A stretch of DNA of 64,000 nt from Prado023 sp963788325. Lineage in GTDB: Bacteria; Actinomycetota; Actinomycetes; S36-B12; CAIYMF01. Positions within the stretch are counted from its first letter, which is position 1. The number at the start of each line of letters is the position of its first letter. The notes beneath the pieces are model-generated. The model saw only the letters and a program-made list of their open reading frames with translations, was not told the DNA's origin and did no database searches. The stretch spans positions 310,001 to 374,000 of the forward strand of contig CAWBGJ010000009.1 in the NCBI GenBank assembly GCA_963788325.1, written 5' to 3'. This document shows, piece after piece, positions 18,842-27,482 of the stretch. The translations under genes and the position numbers were made by a program.

Positions 18842-20272
18842 GTGACCTCACAGCCGGCCATCCCCAATGTCCTGGCCCAGCGCTACGCCTGCGCGGCGAT
18901 GGTGGCGCTGTGGTCCCCGCAGCACAAGGTCCGCCTCGAGCGGGACCTGTGGATCGCGGTCCTGCGGGCGCAGGCCGACCTGGGCATCGAGGTGCCCCCG
19001 GGCACCGTCGAGGCCTACGAGGCGGTCCGCGACCAGGTCGACCTCGCCTCGATCGCGGCGCGCGAGCGGGTCACCCGCCACGATGTGAAGGCCCGCATCG
19101 AGGAGTTCGCCGAGCTGGCCGGCACCGAGCACATCCACAAGGGCATGACCAGTCGCGACCTGACCGAGAACGTCGAGCAGATGCAGGTCCGCCAGGCGCT
19201 GCTGCTGGTCCGCGACCGGATCGTGGCGACGCTGGCCCGCCTGGCCGCGCTGGCCGCGCAGTACGCCGACCAGCCGCTGACTGGGCGCAGCCATAACGTC
19301 GCCGCACAGACGACCACCCTGGGCAAGCGCTTCGCGTCGGCTGCCGAGGAGCTGATCGTGGCCTACGGCCGGGTCGTGGACCTGCTCGAGCGCTACCCGC
19401 TGCGGGGCATCAAGGGTCCGGTCGGCACCGCCCAGGACATGCTCGACCTGCTCGACGGCGACACCGGACGCCTGGCCGACCTCGAAGGGCGCGTCGCCGC
19501 TCACCTGGGCTTCACCGAGGTGCTGGACTCCGTGGGCCAGATCTACCCCCGCTCGCTGGACCACGACGTGCTCTCCGCGCTGGTCCAGGTGGCCGCCGGG
19601 CCGTCGAGCCTGGCCACCACCATCCGGCTCATGGCCGGCAACGAGCTGGTCACCGAGGGCTTCCAGGAGGGTCAGGTCGGCTCCTCGGCGATGCCGCACA
19701 AGATGAACTCGCGCTCCTGCGAGCGGGTCAACGGCCTGACCGTGCTGCTGCGCGGCTACGCCTCGATGGGTGCCGAACTGGCCGGAGCGCAGTGGAACGA
19801 GGGCGACGTCTTCTGCTCGGTGGTCCGCCGGGTGGCGCTGCCCGATGCCTTCTTCGCCCTCGACGGGCTGTTCGAGACGTTCCTGACCGTCCTCGACGAG
19901 TTCGGCGCCTTCCCCGCCGTGATCGACGCCGAGCTGCGCCGCTACCTGCCGTTCCTGTCCACGACGAAGATCCTGATGGCCGCGGTGCGTGCCGGCATCG
20001 GCCGGGAGGTCGCCCATGAGGTGATCAAGACCCACGCCGTGGCAGTGGCCCTGGACATGCGCGCCGGCCAGGCGAGCAACGACCTGTTCGACCGGCTGGC
20101 TGCCGACGGCCGACTCGGCCTGGACCGCGCTGCGCTCGAGGCGCTGGTCGCCGAGCCGATCGAGTTCACCGGCGCCGCCCGCGACCAGGTCGCGCGGGTG
20201 GTGGCCCGCGTCGAGGTCATCGCCGCCCAGCACCCAGCCGCCGCCGCGTACACCCCGGCAGCGATCCTGTGA
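18842..20272 (+). CDS. purB: Adenylosuccinate lyase
   Basis: A 476-residue fumarase/aspartase-superfamily enzyme used twice in purine synthesis: it splits SAICAR to AICAR and adenylosuccinate to AMP, releasing fumarate. The mobile signature loop GSSAMPHKMNSRSCERVNGL lies near residue 280, the catalytic-histidine region HIHKGMTSRDLTEN near 98, and GRSHNVAAQTTTLGKRFA near 150. GTG 18842 is chosen from the leaderless spacing (GACAAT-7 nt); ATG 18833, three codons earlier, is the alternative. The stop overlaps the purC GTG as GTGA, so purB-purC is an operon. Confidence 0.96.
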   Translation: MTSQPAIPNVLAQRYACAAMVALWSPQHKVRLERDLWIAVLRAQADLGIEVPPGTVEAYEAVRDQVDLASIAARERVTRHDVKARIEEFAELAGTEHIHKGMTSRDLTENVEQMQVRQALLLVRDRIVATLARLAALAAQYADQPLTGRSHNVAAQTTTLGKRFASAAEELIVAYGRVVDLLERYPLRGIKGPVGTAQDMLDLLDGDTGRLADLEGRVAAHLGFTEVLDSVGQIYPRSLDHDVLSALVQVAAGPSSLATTIRLMAGNELVTEGFQEGQVGSSAMPHKMNSRSCERVNGLTVLLRGYASMGAELAGAQWNEGDVFCSVVRRVALPDAFFALDGLFETFLTVLDEFGAFPAVIDAELRRYLPFLSTTKILMAAVRAGIGREVAHEVIKTHAVAVALDMRAGQASNDLFDRLAADGRLGLDRAALEALVAEPIEFTGAARDQVARVVARVEVIAAQHPAAAAYTPAAIL

Positions 20273-21207
20273 GCGACGCACGCCCTGCTGCGCCGCCGTC
20301 GCCGGCGGGGACCAACATCCCGGCTGGCCCGGAGCTGCTCGGCTACACCCACGTCTACTCGGGCAAGGTCCGCGACCTGTACCGCGCCCCCGACGGCGCC
20401 CTGCTGTTCGTCGCCTCCGACCGGATCTCGGCCTACGACTGGGTGCTGCCCACGACCATCCCGGACAAGGGCGCGATCCTCACCAAGCTCAGCCTGTGGT
20501 GGTTCGACCAGGTCTCGGATCTCGTGGGCAACCACGTGCTGTCCACCGAGGTGCCCGATGCCGTGCGCGGCCGGGCGATGCTGTGCCGGCCGCTGAAGAT
20601 GTTCCCCGTCGAGTGCGTGGCCCGTGGCTACCTGACCGGCTCCGGCCTGGTTGAGTACCGGGAGTCCGGGACCGTCTGCGGCGTGCCGCTGCCCGCGGGA
20701 CTGGTGGACGGCTCCCGGTTGCCGGAGCCGATCTTCACCCCCGCGACCAAGGCCGCGCTCGGTGACCACGACGAGAACGTCGACTTCGCCGCAGTGGTGG
20801 CCACCGTCGGCCCCGACGACGCCCGGGCACTGCGCGAGCTCACCCTGGCGATCTACCACCGCGCCGAGCAGATCGCCGGCGAGCGCGGCTTGATCCTGGC
20901 CGACACGAAGTTCGAGTTCGGCCGCGCGGCCGACGACGCCGGGGCGCCGATCCTGCTTGCCGACGAGGTGCTGACCCCGGACTCGTCGCGGTTCTGGCCG
21001 GCGGACCGCTGGGCGCCCGGGCGCCCCGGCGGCCAGCCCTCCTTCGACAAGCAGTACGTCCGCGACTGGCTGACCTCGCCGGCCTCGGGCTGGGACCGCG
21101 CCTCGGGCCAGGCGCCCCCGCCCCTGCCCGAGGACGTCATCGAGGGCACCCGCGCCCTGTACGTCGAGGCCTACGAGCGCCTCACGGGGCAGACCTGGCA
21201 GTCCTGA
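20269..21207 (+). CDS. purC: SAICAR synthase
   Basis: A 312-residue phosphoribosylaminoimidazole-succinocarboxamide synthase that couples CAIR to aspartate using ATP. YSGKVRDLYRAPDGALLFVASDRISAYD-type start (about residues 28-55), the VECVARGYLTGSG signature near 120, and LADTKFEFGR near 210 are all present. Length is typical of the long actinobacterial/fungal form. It starts by a GTGA overlap with purB, which makes the product used by this pair contiguous in the pathway (PurC makes SAICAR, PurB cleaves it). A strong hairpin follows 20 nt after the stop. Confidence 0.97.
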   Translation: MSDARPAAPPSPAGTNIPAGPELLGYTHVYSGKVRDLYRAPDGALLFVASDRISAYDWVLPTTIPDKGAILTKLSLWWFDQVSDLVGNHVLSTEVPDAVRGRAMLCRPLKMFPVECVARGYLTGSGLVEYRESGTVCGVPLPAGLVDGSRLPEPIFTPATKAALGDHDENVDFAAVVATVGPDDARALRELTLAIYHRAEQIAGERGLILADTKFEFGRAADDAGAPILLADEVLTPDSSRFWPADRWAPGRPGGQPSFDKQYVRDWLTSPASGWDRASGQAPPPLPEDVIEGTRALYVEAYERLTGQTWQS

Positions 21208-21227
21208 GGACACCCACTCAGACACGC

Positions 21228-21258
21228 GGGAGGCCGCCCCACTCGTGGGCGGCCTCCC
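21228..21258. terminator. Hairpin terminator between purC and PTS EIIC gene
   Basis: GGGAGGCCGCCC at 21228-21239 pairs perfectly with GGGCGGCCTCCC at 21247-21258 across a 7-nt loop. It serves purC (+) and could also stop the convergent EIIC transcript. Confidence 0.8.
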
Positions 21259-21288
21259 GGTGCTGCGTGTTCAGTTGTGTGCCGTGGG

Positions 21289-22551
21289 CTAGGCGGCGGT
21301 CATCGCCTCGTCCTCGGCGACCGCGTCCTCCTCGTTGCCCGGCGTCTTCAGGTTCCACTTGCGGATCGCGAAGCGGAAGAGGAAGTAGTACAGGACTGCG
21401 AAGCCTGCACCGATGATCAGCAGCAACCACGGTTTGGTGGCCAACCCCCAGTTCAGCACGAAGTCGAACAGACCGGCCGAGAAGCCGAACCCATCGCGTG
21501 CGCCCAACCCGTAGCTCAGGGCCATGGACCCGCCGGTCAGGACGGCGTGCATGCCGTAGAGGACCGGAGCGGCGAACATGAAGGAGAACTCCAGCGGCTC
21601 GGTGACGCCGGTGAGGAACGAGGTGAGGGCGGCGGCCGGCAGCACGCTGGCAGCGACCTTGTCCTTGGCCTCGTGCATCATCGCGAATGCCGCGGCCGGC
21701 AGGGCGAACATCATGATGGGGAAGAAGCCGGTCATGAACAGGCCGTACTTCTCCCGGTCCTCGGTGGCGTTGAAGAAGCAGGTGAGGTCACCGGCAGCCG
21801 TACCGGTCTTGGTGGGGCATTCACCGGCCTGGAACCACACGAACGAGTTGATGATGTGGTGCAGCCCTGTGGGGATGAGCAGCCGGTTGAACACGCCATA
21901 CACGCCAGCACCGAGCGGGCCGTTGTCGTACATCCACTCGGCGGCCGAGTTCAGCGCTTCGCCGACCGGCGGCCAGACGAAGCCGAACACGATGGCCCAG
22001 AGGATTGCGGCAGCCGCAGCGAGCATCGGCACCAGGCGACGGCCGGAGAAGAATGCCAGCGCGGTGGGGAGCTTGGTGCGGTGGTACTTCTGCCACAGCA
22101 GGGCAGCGGTGATGCCGATGGTGATACCGCCGAACACGCCCGGATCGGGGGCGCTGGCGATCGTCGGGTCCGGGTCGGTGTCGAACGTGTGGAAGTTCAG
22201 GACTCCCTTGAACACCAGGTAGCCGACCACGCCGGCCAGGGCAGTGGAGCCGTCGGACTTCTTCGCGTAGCCGATCGCGACACCGAGGGCGAACAGCAGC
22301 GCCAGGTTGTCGAAGATCGCCCCGCCCGCCAGGCTCAGGATCGAGAACGGGCCGTCACCGACCTCGGGGCCGGACTCGCCGATGCCGCCGAGCAGGTCGG
22401 GCTGGCCCAGGCGCAGCAGGATGCCGGCGGCGGGGAGCACCGCGATCGGCAGCATGAGGCTCTTGCCGACACGTTGGAGGATGGCGAAGAGCTTGGACCA
22501 GAGACTCGGTTCCACAATCGTGGCGGAACCCGATGGAGCACTTGCACTCAT
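21289..22551 (-). CDS. PTS glucose/N-acetylglucosamine-family EIIC
   Basis: A 420-residue sugar-transporting membrane subunit with about ten transmembrane helices and no fused EIIB or EIIA. Family signatures are LMLPIAVLPAAGILLRLG near residue 35, PTGLHHIINSFVWFQAGECP near 225 and FLTGVTEPLEFSFMFAAP near 310, with the sugar-binding glutamate in TEPLEF. Members take up glucose, maltose or GlcNAc; the order EIIC plus separate EIIB resembles actinobacterial GlcNAc systems, but specificity is inferred. AAGGTG sits 7 nt before ATG 22551 and a TACTTT -10 box lies about 40 nt upstream. The EIIB, EIIA, HPr and EI genes lie upstream on the same strand. Confidence 0.93.
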   Translation of the reverse strand: MSASAPSGSATIVEPSLWSKLFAILQRVGKSLMLPIAVLPAAGILLRLGQPDLLGGIGESGPEVGDGPFSILSLAGGAIFDNLALLFALGVAIGYAKKSDGSTALAGVVGYLVFKGVLNFHTFDTDPDPTIASAPDPGVFGGITIGITAALLWQKYHRTKLPTALAFFSGRRLVPMLAAAAAILWAIVFGFVWPPVGEALNSAAEWMYDNGPLGAGVYGVFNRLLIPTGLHHIINSFVWFQAGECPTKTGTAAGDLTCFFNATEDREKYGLFMTGFFPIMMFALPAAAFAMMHEAKDKVAASVLPAAALTSFLTGVTEPLEFSFMFAAPVLYGMHAVLTGGSMALSYGLGARDGFGFSAGLFDFVLNWGLATKPWLLLIIGAGFAVLYYFLFRFAIRKWNLKTPGNEEDAVAEDEAMTAA

Positions 22552-22592
22552 TTCAGTTCACCTTCCATCCGCGGAGAGGGGCATTCGCGGTC

Positions 22593-22598
22593 AAAGTA
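22593..22598 (-). promoter_or_regulatory. -10 box for PTS EIIC gene
   Basis: TACTTT on the minus strand, about 42 nt before the start codon. This indicates a promoter separate from the ptsHI unit, which is closed off by the hairpin at 22683-22715. Confidence 0.4.
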
Positions 22599-22682
22599 GC
22601 ACTGGCCCCATGAGTCACACCCGTTCACAGGGCATCTCGGCGCGCCCAGTTCGGTACGAGTTCCCCCGGGCCAGGACGAAGC

Positions 22683-22715
22683 GATGCGCTGCCGGGCTCA
22701 GCCCGACAGCGCATC
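22683..22715. terminator. Hairpin after ptsI
   Basis: GATGCGCTG at 22683-22691 pairs with CAGCGCATC at 22707-22715, with a further inner CGGGC/GCCCG stem and a 3-nt loop. It lies 41 nt past the ptsI stop on the minus strand. Confidence 0.75.
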
Positions 22716-22756
22716 GACTTCACCACCCGCGGACCAATTGGCCGCAGGTGTCTACC

Positions 22757-24445
22757 TCAGAGGCCCAGCCCCGCCAGCTCCGGGAGCTCGGCACGGGCAG
22801 CGGCCTTCGCCGCGGCCGCATCCTCGGCACCCCGTGCGGCCACCGCGGCCGCCTGGCACTGAGCCAGGGTGTGCGCTGCCAGCGCCGCCCGGACCCCAGG
22901 CAGGGCGCCGGAGGACATCGACAGGGTGTTGACCCCGAGGCCGACCAGCACGCACCCCAGAGCCGGGTCCGCCGCTGCCTCACCGCACACGCCCGTGGGG
23001 ATGTCGTTGGCCGACCCCCCCGCAGTCGTGGCGGCCACCAGATCCAGGATCGCCGGTTGCCAGGCGTCCTGGAGCCGAGCGACCGCGCCGATCTGGCGGT
23101 CGGCGGCGAAGGTGTACTGGGTGAGGTCGTTGGAACCGATGGAGAAGAACTCCGCGACCTTGCCCAGGTGTTCGGCCCGCAGTGCGGCGGCCGGGATCTC
23201 CACCATCGTGCCGATCTTGGCCGTGAGGCCGGCGGCGTCGCAGGCCTCCTTGAACCACGTCGCCTCGTAGACGTCGGCGACCATGGGGGCCATCACCCAC
23301 AGCTCGGTGTCCAGACCCTCGACGGCCCGCGCCAGGGCGGTGAGCTGGGTGTTGATGATCTCCGGGGCCTGCATGCAGATCCGCAGGCCGCGGACACCCA
23401 TCGAAGGGTTGGGCTCCTCACCGAACGGCAGGAAGGGCAGCGGTTTGTCGGCACCTGCGTCGAGCGTGCGCACCACCACCTTCCTGCCGCCGAACTGCTC
23501 GAGCACGGCGCGGTACAGGCCGTACTGCTCGTCCTCGGTGGGGGCATCGGTCCTGTCCAGGAACAGCAGCTCGCTGCGGAACAGCCCCACACCCTCGGCC
23601 CCGTTGGCCAGCGCCGCGGCGACGTCGTCGGCACCGCCGATATTGGCCAACAGCGGCACCGCGTGCCCGTCGGAGGTGGCACCGGGCGCGTTGCCCACGG
23701 CCGCCAGGGCGGCGCGCCGCTTCTCATCGACTCCCGCGAGCTCGGCGACCATGTCGTCAGGCGGGTCGATGACGACCTTGCCGTTGGAGCCGTCGACCAG
23801 CACCCGGGTACCGGGCGTGAGTTCGCGCACGCCCGGGCAGCCCACGACCGCCGGGATCCCGAGGTTGCGGGCCAGGATCGAGGTGTGCGACGTGGGCCCA
23901 CCCTCCTGGGTGGCGAACGCGAGCACCATCGACTTGTCGATCAGCGCCGTGTCGGCCGGGGCGAGGTCCATCGCCACCAGGATGCTGGGCTCGGTCAGCT
24001 CGGGGATCCCGGGGGGCGGGACGTCGAGCAGCAGGGCCACGGTGCGGTTGCGGATGTCGTCGAGGTCGGTCACCCGGGCGGCGAAGTACTCGCCGAGGGT
24101 GAGCAGCATCTCGCGCGTGACCCCGAACGCCTCGAACGCTGCTCGCGCGGCGTTCCCACCGGCATCGGTGCGCGTCTTGATACCCGCAGCCAGGTCGGGA
24201 TCGCGGGCCATCATCGCCTGCGCCTCGAGCACGTGCTGCGCCTCGCCGCCGGCCCGCTGGCCGCGATCCTCGAGATCTGCAGCGACGGCCTCGAGCGCCT
24301 TGGTCGCAGCCGCGTACTCCTCGTCGGTGGACCCCGCCCCGGGCCCAGACTTGGGCTCGGGGACGGTGTCCACGACACGCACGACCGGTCCGGCACCCAC
24401 GCCGGGGCTGACCCCGACGCCAGTCAGGGTCACGGGATCAGGCAT
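22757..24445 (-). CDS. ptsI: PTS enzyme I (PEP-protein phosphotransferase)
   Basis: A 562-residue soluble kinase that takes phosphate from phosphoenolpyruvate and passes it to HPr. The phosphorylated histidine is in TQEGGPTSHTSILARNLGIP near residue 190. The PEP-binding barrel shows GVGLFRSELLFLDR near 290, IGSNDLTQYTFAADR near 440 and the catalytic cysteine in GVCGEAAADP near 490. ATG 24445 overlaps the HPr stop by 8 nt; a GTG two codons earlier is an alternative. The order HPr then EI is the standard pts operon. A strong hairpin follows the stop. Confidence 0.95.
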   Translation of the reverse strand: MPDPVTLTGVGVSPGVGAGPVVRVVDTVPEPKSGPGAGSTDEEYAAATKALEAVAADLEDRGQRAGGEAQHVLEAQAMMARDPDLAAGIKTRTDAGGNAARAAFEAFGVTREMLLTLGEYFAARVTDLDDIRNRTVALLLDVPPPGIPELTEPSILVAMDLAPADTALIDKSMVLAFATQEGGPTSHTSILARNLGIPAVVGCPGVRELTPGTRVLVDGSNGKVVIDPPDDMVAELAGVDEKRRAALAAVGNAPGATSDGHAVPLLANIGGADDVAAALANGAEGVGLFRSELLFLDRTDAPTEDEQYGLYRAVLEQFGGRKVVVRTLDAGADKPLPFLPFGEEPNPSMGVRGLRICMQAPEIINTQLTALARAVEGLDTELWVMAPMVADVYEATWFKEACDAAGLTAKIGTMVEIPAAALRAEHLGKVAEFFSIGSNDLTQYTFAADRQIGAVARLQDAWQPAILDLVAATTAGGSANDIPTGVCGEAAADPALGCVLVGLGVNTLSMSSGALPGVRAALAAHTLAQCQAAAVAARGAEDAAAAKAAARAELPELAGLGL

Positions 24446-24710
24446 GGCCACCCTCGGGAGTCTCGAGGATCCCCTTCAGGCTCGCCAGAAGGTCATCTGC
24501 ACCATCGCCCTCAGCGGTCACGACCATCTCCTCGCCGGCCTTGGCCCCGAGACCCATGACGCCCAGGATGCTCTTGGCGTTCACGCCGGGCTCGCCGGGG
24601 CGGCCGATCGTGACGTCGCAGTCGGACTTGGAGGCCGCACCCACGAACAGGGCGGCCGGGCGGGCGTGCAGTCCGACGCCGGGGGGCAGGACCACGGTGA
24701 TTTCAGCCAC
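24438..24710 (-). CDS. ptsH: Phosphocarrier protein HPr
   Basis: A 90-residue phosphocarrier between enzyme I and EIIA. The phosphorylated histidine is in GVGLHARPAALFV (about residue 15) and the region equivalent to the regulatory serine of low-GC bacteria is NAKSILGVMGLGAK (about 45). GTG 24710 is preferred because AGAGG lies 8 nt before it and it gives the usual length; GTG 24719 is three codons further out. Overlaps ptsI by 8 nt. Confidence 0.93.
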   Translation of the reverse strand: MAEITVVLPPGVGLHARPAALFVGAASKSDCDVTIGRPGEPGVNAKSILGVMGLGAKAGEEMVVTAEGDGADDLLASLKGILETPEGGHA

Positions 24711-24845
24711 GTTGAACACCTCTCACTTGTTCGCCCTACGCGGGCGGCTGGCTCGTTCCCGCCCAGGGCGGGCGGGCTTGGTCTGGCGCCGGTCCGGGCT
24801 GGGCCGCCCCGGCGGTCTGGCTGATGGTCGTGCGACCGGTGCAGG

Positions 24846-25298
24846 TCAGGCGACCTCGAAGACGGCCGTGCCGGCCTCGACCTGCGTACCGTCGGCGACC
24901 AGCTGGGTGATCTGGCCAGCCTCGGCCTGGATCGCGATCAGCGGCGTGATGACCGGCAGGCCACCAGCCTCGATGACCGAGGGATCCCACTCGATGACCG
25001 GCTCGCCGGCCACGACGGTGTCGCCCTTGGCCTTGAGCAGCGTGAACCCCTCGCCGTTGAGCTTGACCGTCTCGAGGCCCAGGTGGACCAGGATCGAGTA
25101 GCCCTCGACCTCGATGCCCATGGCATGGGGGAAGAGGCTGACCAAGGTGCCGGAGATGGGTGCGACCGCGACCACGCGGCTGCGCGGGGGATCGATGGCC
25201 AGGCCGGGGCCGAGCATGGCCTCGGCGAACATGGGGTCCGGGACCTCAGTGAGGTTCGCGACCCGACCGGGCATGGGGGACAGGACTTGCAGTGCCAC
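24846..25298 (-). CDS. crr: PTS EIIA, glucose family
   Basis: A 150-residue EIIA-Glc-type protein that accepts phosphate from HPr and gives it to EIIB. LSPMPGRVANLTEVPDPMFA opens the fold, VSLFPHAMGIEVEG supplies the first histidine (about residue 58) and SILVHLGLETVKLNGEGF the phosphorylated histidine (about 73). The C-terminus is GTQVEAGTAVFEVA. GTG 25298 has GAGGAG 7 nt upstream. It starts 11 nt after the EIIB stop, and 135 nt separate it from HPr downstream; that gap has a CCCGCC/GGCGGG hairpin that may attenuate. Confidence 0.92.
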   Translation of the reverse strand: MALQVLSPMPGRVANLTEVPDPMFAEAMLGPGLAIDPPRSRVVAVAPISGTLVSLFPHAMGIEVEGYSILVHLGLETVKLNGEGFTLLKAKGDTVVAGEPVIEWDPSVIEAGGLPVITPLIAIQAEAGQITQLVADGTQVEAGTAVFEVA

Positions 25299-25309
25299 GT
25301 TGATACTCC

Positions 25310-25543
25310 TCAGCCGATGATGTCGTTGATGTCCATGGAGAGGCCGTCTGCCTCGCCACCGACGATGACCTGCAGGACCGAGCCCGAGGAGAGCACCCCG
25401 AACGCGCCTGCTGCCTTGAGGGCCTTCTCGTCGACGATCGACGGGTCGACGACGACCGTGCGCAGACGGGTGGCGCACGCCTCGATCTCGTCGATGTTGT
25501 CCGCTCCGCCCAGGGCTTCGATGATGTCCTCAGCCTTGCCCAT
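25310..25543 (-). CDS. PTS EIIB, glucose/GlcNAc family
   Basis: A 77-residue stand-alone EIIB. The phosphorylated cysteine is in DNIDEIEACATRLRTVVVD (about residue 24), and GAFGVLSSGSVLQVIVGG closes the domain. It takes phosphate from EIIA and phosphorylates sugar carried by the EIIC encoded downstream. GGAGGG lies 3 nt before ATG 25543. First gene of the EIIB-EIIA-HPr-EI run. Confidence 0.92.
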   Translation of the reverse strand: MGKAEDIIEALGGADNIDEIEACATRLRTVVVDPSIVDEKALKAAGAFGVLSSGSVLQVIVGGEADGLSMDINDIIG

Positions 25544-25639
25544 GTTCCCTCCAAGTGGTGTGTGGGGCGTCCGTGCCCCGGGTGGGCCCAGTCTGCCCCG
25601 TTGGCTGACCGGATGTCCTGACAACGAGCAGCGGCACCC

Positions 25640-26665
25640 TCACCGCCCCGCCGTGGCGATCAGCTCGTCGATCGCCCCGTGCACCTCGACTCCTGCCACC
25701 TCCCCGACGCTGTGGTAGCCGGTGGTCCCGTTGGCGCCGGTGAGGCGAACCTCAAGGGTGCCGTCGAGGGTCTCGGCGACGCGTTGGTGCATCTGCGTGC
25801 GCACCGGCGAGTGCAGCAGGCCCGTGGTGCGCCCACCGATCGACGCGCGCAGGTCCAGCCGCGCTCCGCCTTGCCCGCGCAACGCCCAGCGGACCTCCTG
25901 CTCGGTGACCACCAGGTCGGTGGTGCGGGCCCGGGTGTAGCTTGTGAAGCGGTGCAGGCCCGCATGCGGGCCGTCGGGGATGCGCAGCGCGACCAGGTCG
26001 CCACGGAACGTCGAGCGCCGCCACGGGATGAGCGCGGTGGAGCCGATCAGGCTCACCCCGGGCTCAGGGAAGTGGTTGGACTGCATCCAGACGTAGCCCT
26101 TGGGAAACGCGGTGCCCCAGTCCTTCTCGAGGTATCCGCGCCCACCGGCGAGGTCCCTGCGGCCCGCACCGAGGTCCACCCAGCCGGCCAGGCCGTGGTC
26201 GAGGCTGACCACCCCGTGGTAGCACTCCATCGTGGGCACCCAGGCGTACCAGCCCATCGCCCCGGGCTCGGTCAGGGTCACCGGCCACGGCACGCTGGGG
26301 CCGAAGCGGACCTCGGCCGACAGGCCCGGGAGGTCCACCACGATCCCGTCGCTGCTGAACCGGTTGGCACCGACCCGCACGTCGAAACGGGTCGTGTCCG
26401 CGCGGAACTCGCCCAGGGCGAACGGGTGGTAGGCCGTCTGGCCGGACACGCCGTCGAGCACCTGCACGAAGGCCTCGGCGATCGATCCGTCCTCGCTGAG
26501 GAACACCCCGGGGATCACCGCCAACCGGGTGGCCCGGTCAGCGCTCACGAGCTTGACGTACCACCCCTCGAAGAACGAGGTGCCGTGCCGCCCGCGCTCG
26601 TGGGCGCGCAGGGCACCCACGCCGTGGAAGGCATCGGGACTGCGGACCGAGGTGGGACGACGCAT
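25640..26665 (-). CDS. Tocopherol cyclase-like protein
   Basis: A 341-residue protein resembling the tocopherol cyclase family by GTSFFEGWYVKLVSADRATR near residue 30, the HG-rich middle, and YLEKDWGTAFPKGYVWMQSN near 195, which is the family's most conserved stretch. Plant and cyanobacterial members close the chroman ring of vitamin E; most bacterial relatives have no known substrate and actinobacteria are not known for tocopherol, so a different lipid or prenylated quinone is more likely. ATG 26665 follows GGTGGGCAG; the longer frame upstream overlaps tadA and is not coding. It is divergent from tadA and no quinone gene is adjacent. Confidence 0.75.
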   Translation of the reverse strand: MRRPTSVRSPDAFHGVGALRAHERGRHGTSFFEGWYVKLVSADRATRLAVIPGVFLSEDGSIAEAFVQVLDGVSGQTAYHPFALGEFRADTTRFDVRVGANRFSSDGIVVDLPGLSAEVRFGPSVPWPVTLTEPGAMGWYAWVPTMECYHGVVSLDHGLAGWVDLGAGRRDLAGGRGYLEKDWGTAFPKGYVWMQSNHFPEPGVSLIGSTALIPWRRSTFRGDLVALRIPDGPHAGLHRFTSYTRARTTDLVVTEQEVRWALRGQGGARLDLRASIGGRTTGLLHSPVRTQMHQRVAETLDGTLEVRLTGANGTTGYHSVGEVAGVEVHGAIDELIATAGR

Positions 26666-26740
26666 CTGCCCACCCCACCAGCACGCACGCGATTGCACAA
26701 CCGGAGGATGCCCGGCCCGGCGGCTGGCAGACTGCGGGGC

Positions 26741-27205
26741 GTGCAGGCATCCCCGACAGACGAGTCGGCGATGCGCACTGCCCTGCAGGTGGCGCACGCC
26801 GCGCTGGCAACCGGGGACGTACCGATCGGCGCCCTCGTGCTGGACGCAGACGGGACGATCCTCGGGTCCGCGGCCAACCGCCGGGAGGCCGACGCCGATC
26901 CGACCGCGCATGCCGAGGTCCTGGCGCTGCGCGCCGCCTCGCAGGCTCGTCGGCAGTGGCGGCTCGAGGGCTGCACCTTGGTGGTGACCCTGGAGCCATG
27001 CACGATGTGCGCAGGGGCAGCCGTGGCCGCCCGGGTCGCGCGGGTCGTCTTCGGCGCCTTCGACCCCAAGGCCGGTGCCGTCGGGTCACTGTGGGACGTG
27101 GTCCGGGATCCGCGGCTCAACCACCGCCCCGAGGTGGTTGCCGGGGTGCTCGCGCAGGAGTGTGGCGCCCCGATCCAGCGCTTCTTCGCCGAGCAGCGCG
27201 ACTGA
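26741..27205 (+). CDS. tadA: tRNA adenosine(34) deaminase
   Basis: A 154-residue zinc deaminase converting A34 to inosine in tRNA-Arg(ACG), which lets it read CGN codons. The HAE motif (PTAHAEVLALRAA near residue 55) holds the zinc ligand and the proton-shuttling glutamate, and TLEPCTMCAGAAV near 85 holds the two cysteines. GTG 26741 fits CAGACT-7 nt spacing; ATG 26708 and ATG 26771 are alternatives. tadA near upp, tRNA-Ser and the SRP RNA is a common actinobacterial arrangement. Confidence 0.93.
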   Translation: MQASPTDESAMRTALQVAHAALATGDVPIGALVLDADGTILGSAANRREADADPTAHAEVLALRAASQARRQWRLEGCTLVVTLEPCTMCAGAAVAARVARVVFGAFDPKAGAVGSLWDVVRDPRLNHRPEVVAGVLAQECGAPIQRFFAEQRD

Positions 27206-27482
27206 CGGGCGCCCGACCGGGTGCTGGCAACGAACTTTGCCGGGTCTCTGGTCGCGCACCGGTCCGGCAGACCCCGCCCCGGGGCAACCATGCACGGAGA
27301 AGGGTCGTTCCCGGGCAGTCGTATGCCCGGTCCAGCGACCATCAGATGCGCAAGGTTGCTCTGCGGCGCAGCCGCTCAGGGCATTCACGACCACATCGAC
27401 GGCAAGGCGGGCGCGTGGATGAAGACCCGATCGGCTGCGGCGGTCCTCAGGGATGGCCGCAGCCACACTAGGCTCAGCGACC
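27206..27482. other. 277-bp gene-free gap between tadA and upp
   Basis: No tRNA, hairpin family or reading frame with coding character was found. Its only recognisable element is the TAGGCT -10 box of upp at the right end. Confidence 0.4.
27469..27474 (+). promoter_or_regulatory. -10 box for leaderless upp
   Basis: TAGGCT ends 8 nt before ATG 27483; there is no Shine-Dalgarno. Confidence 0.6.

Noticed and set aside
14299..18867. A 1522-residue open frame on the minus strand
   Set aside because: It is antisense to pntB, the aminotransferase and purD, and is Gly/His/Arg/Gln-rich with no domain. Long antisense frames are expected at this GC content.
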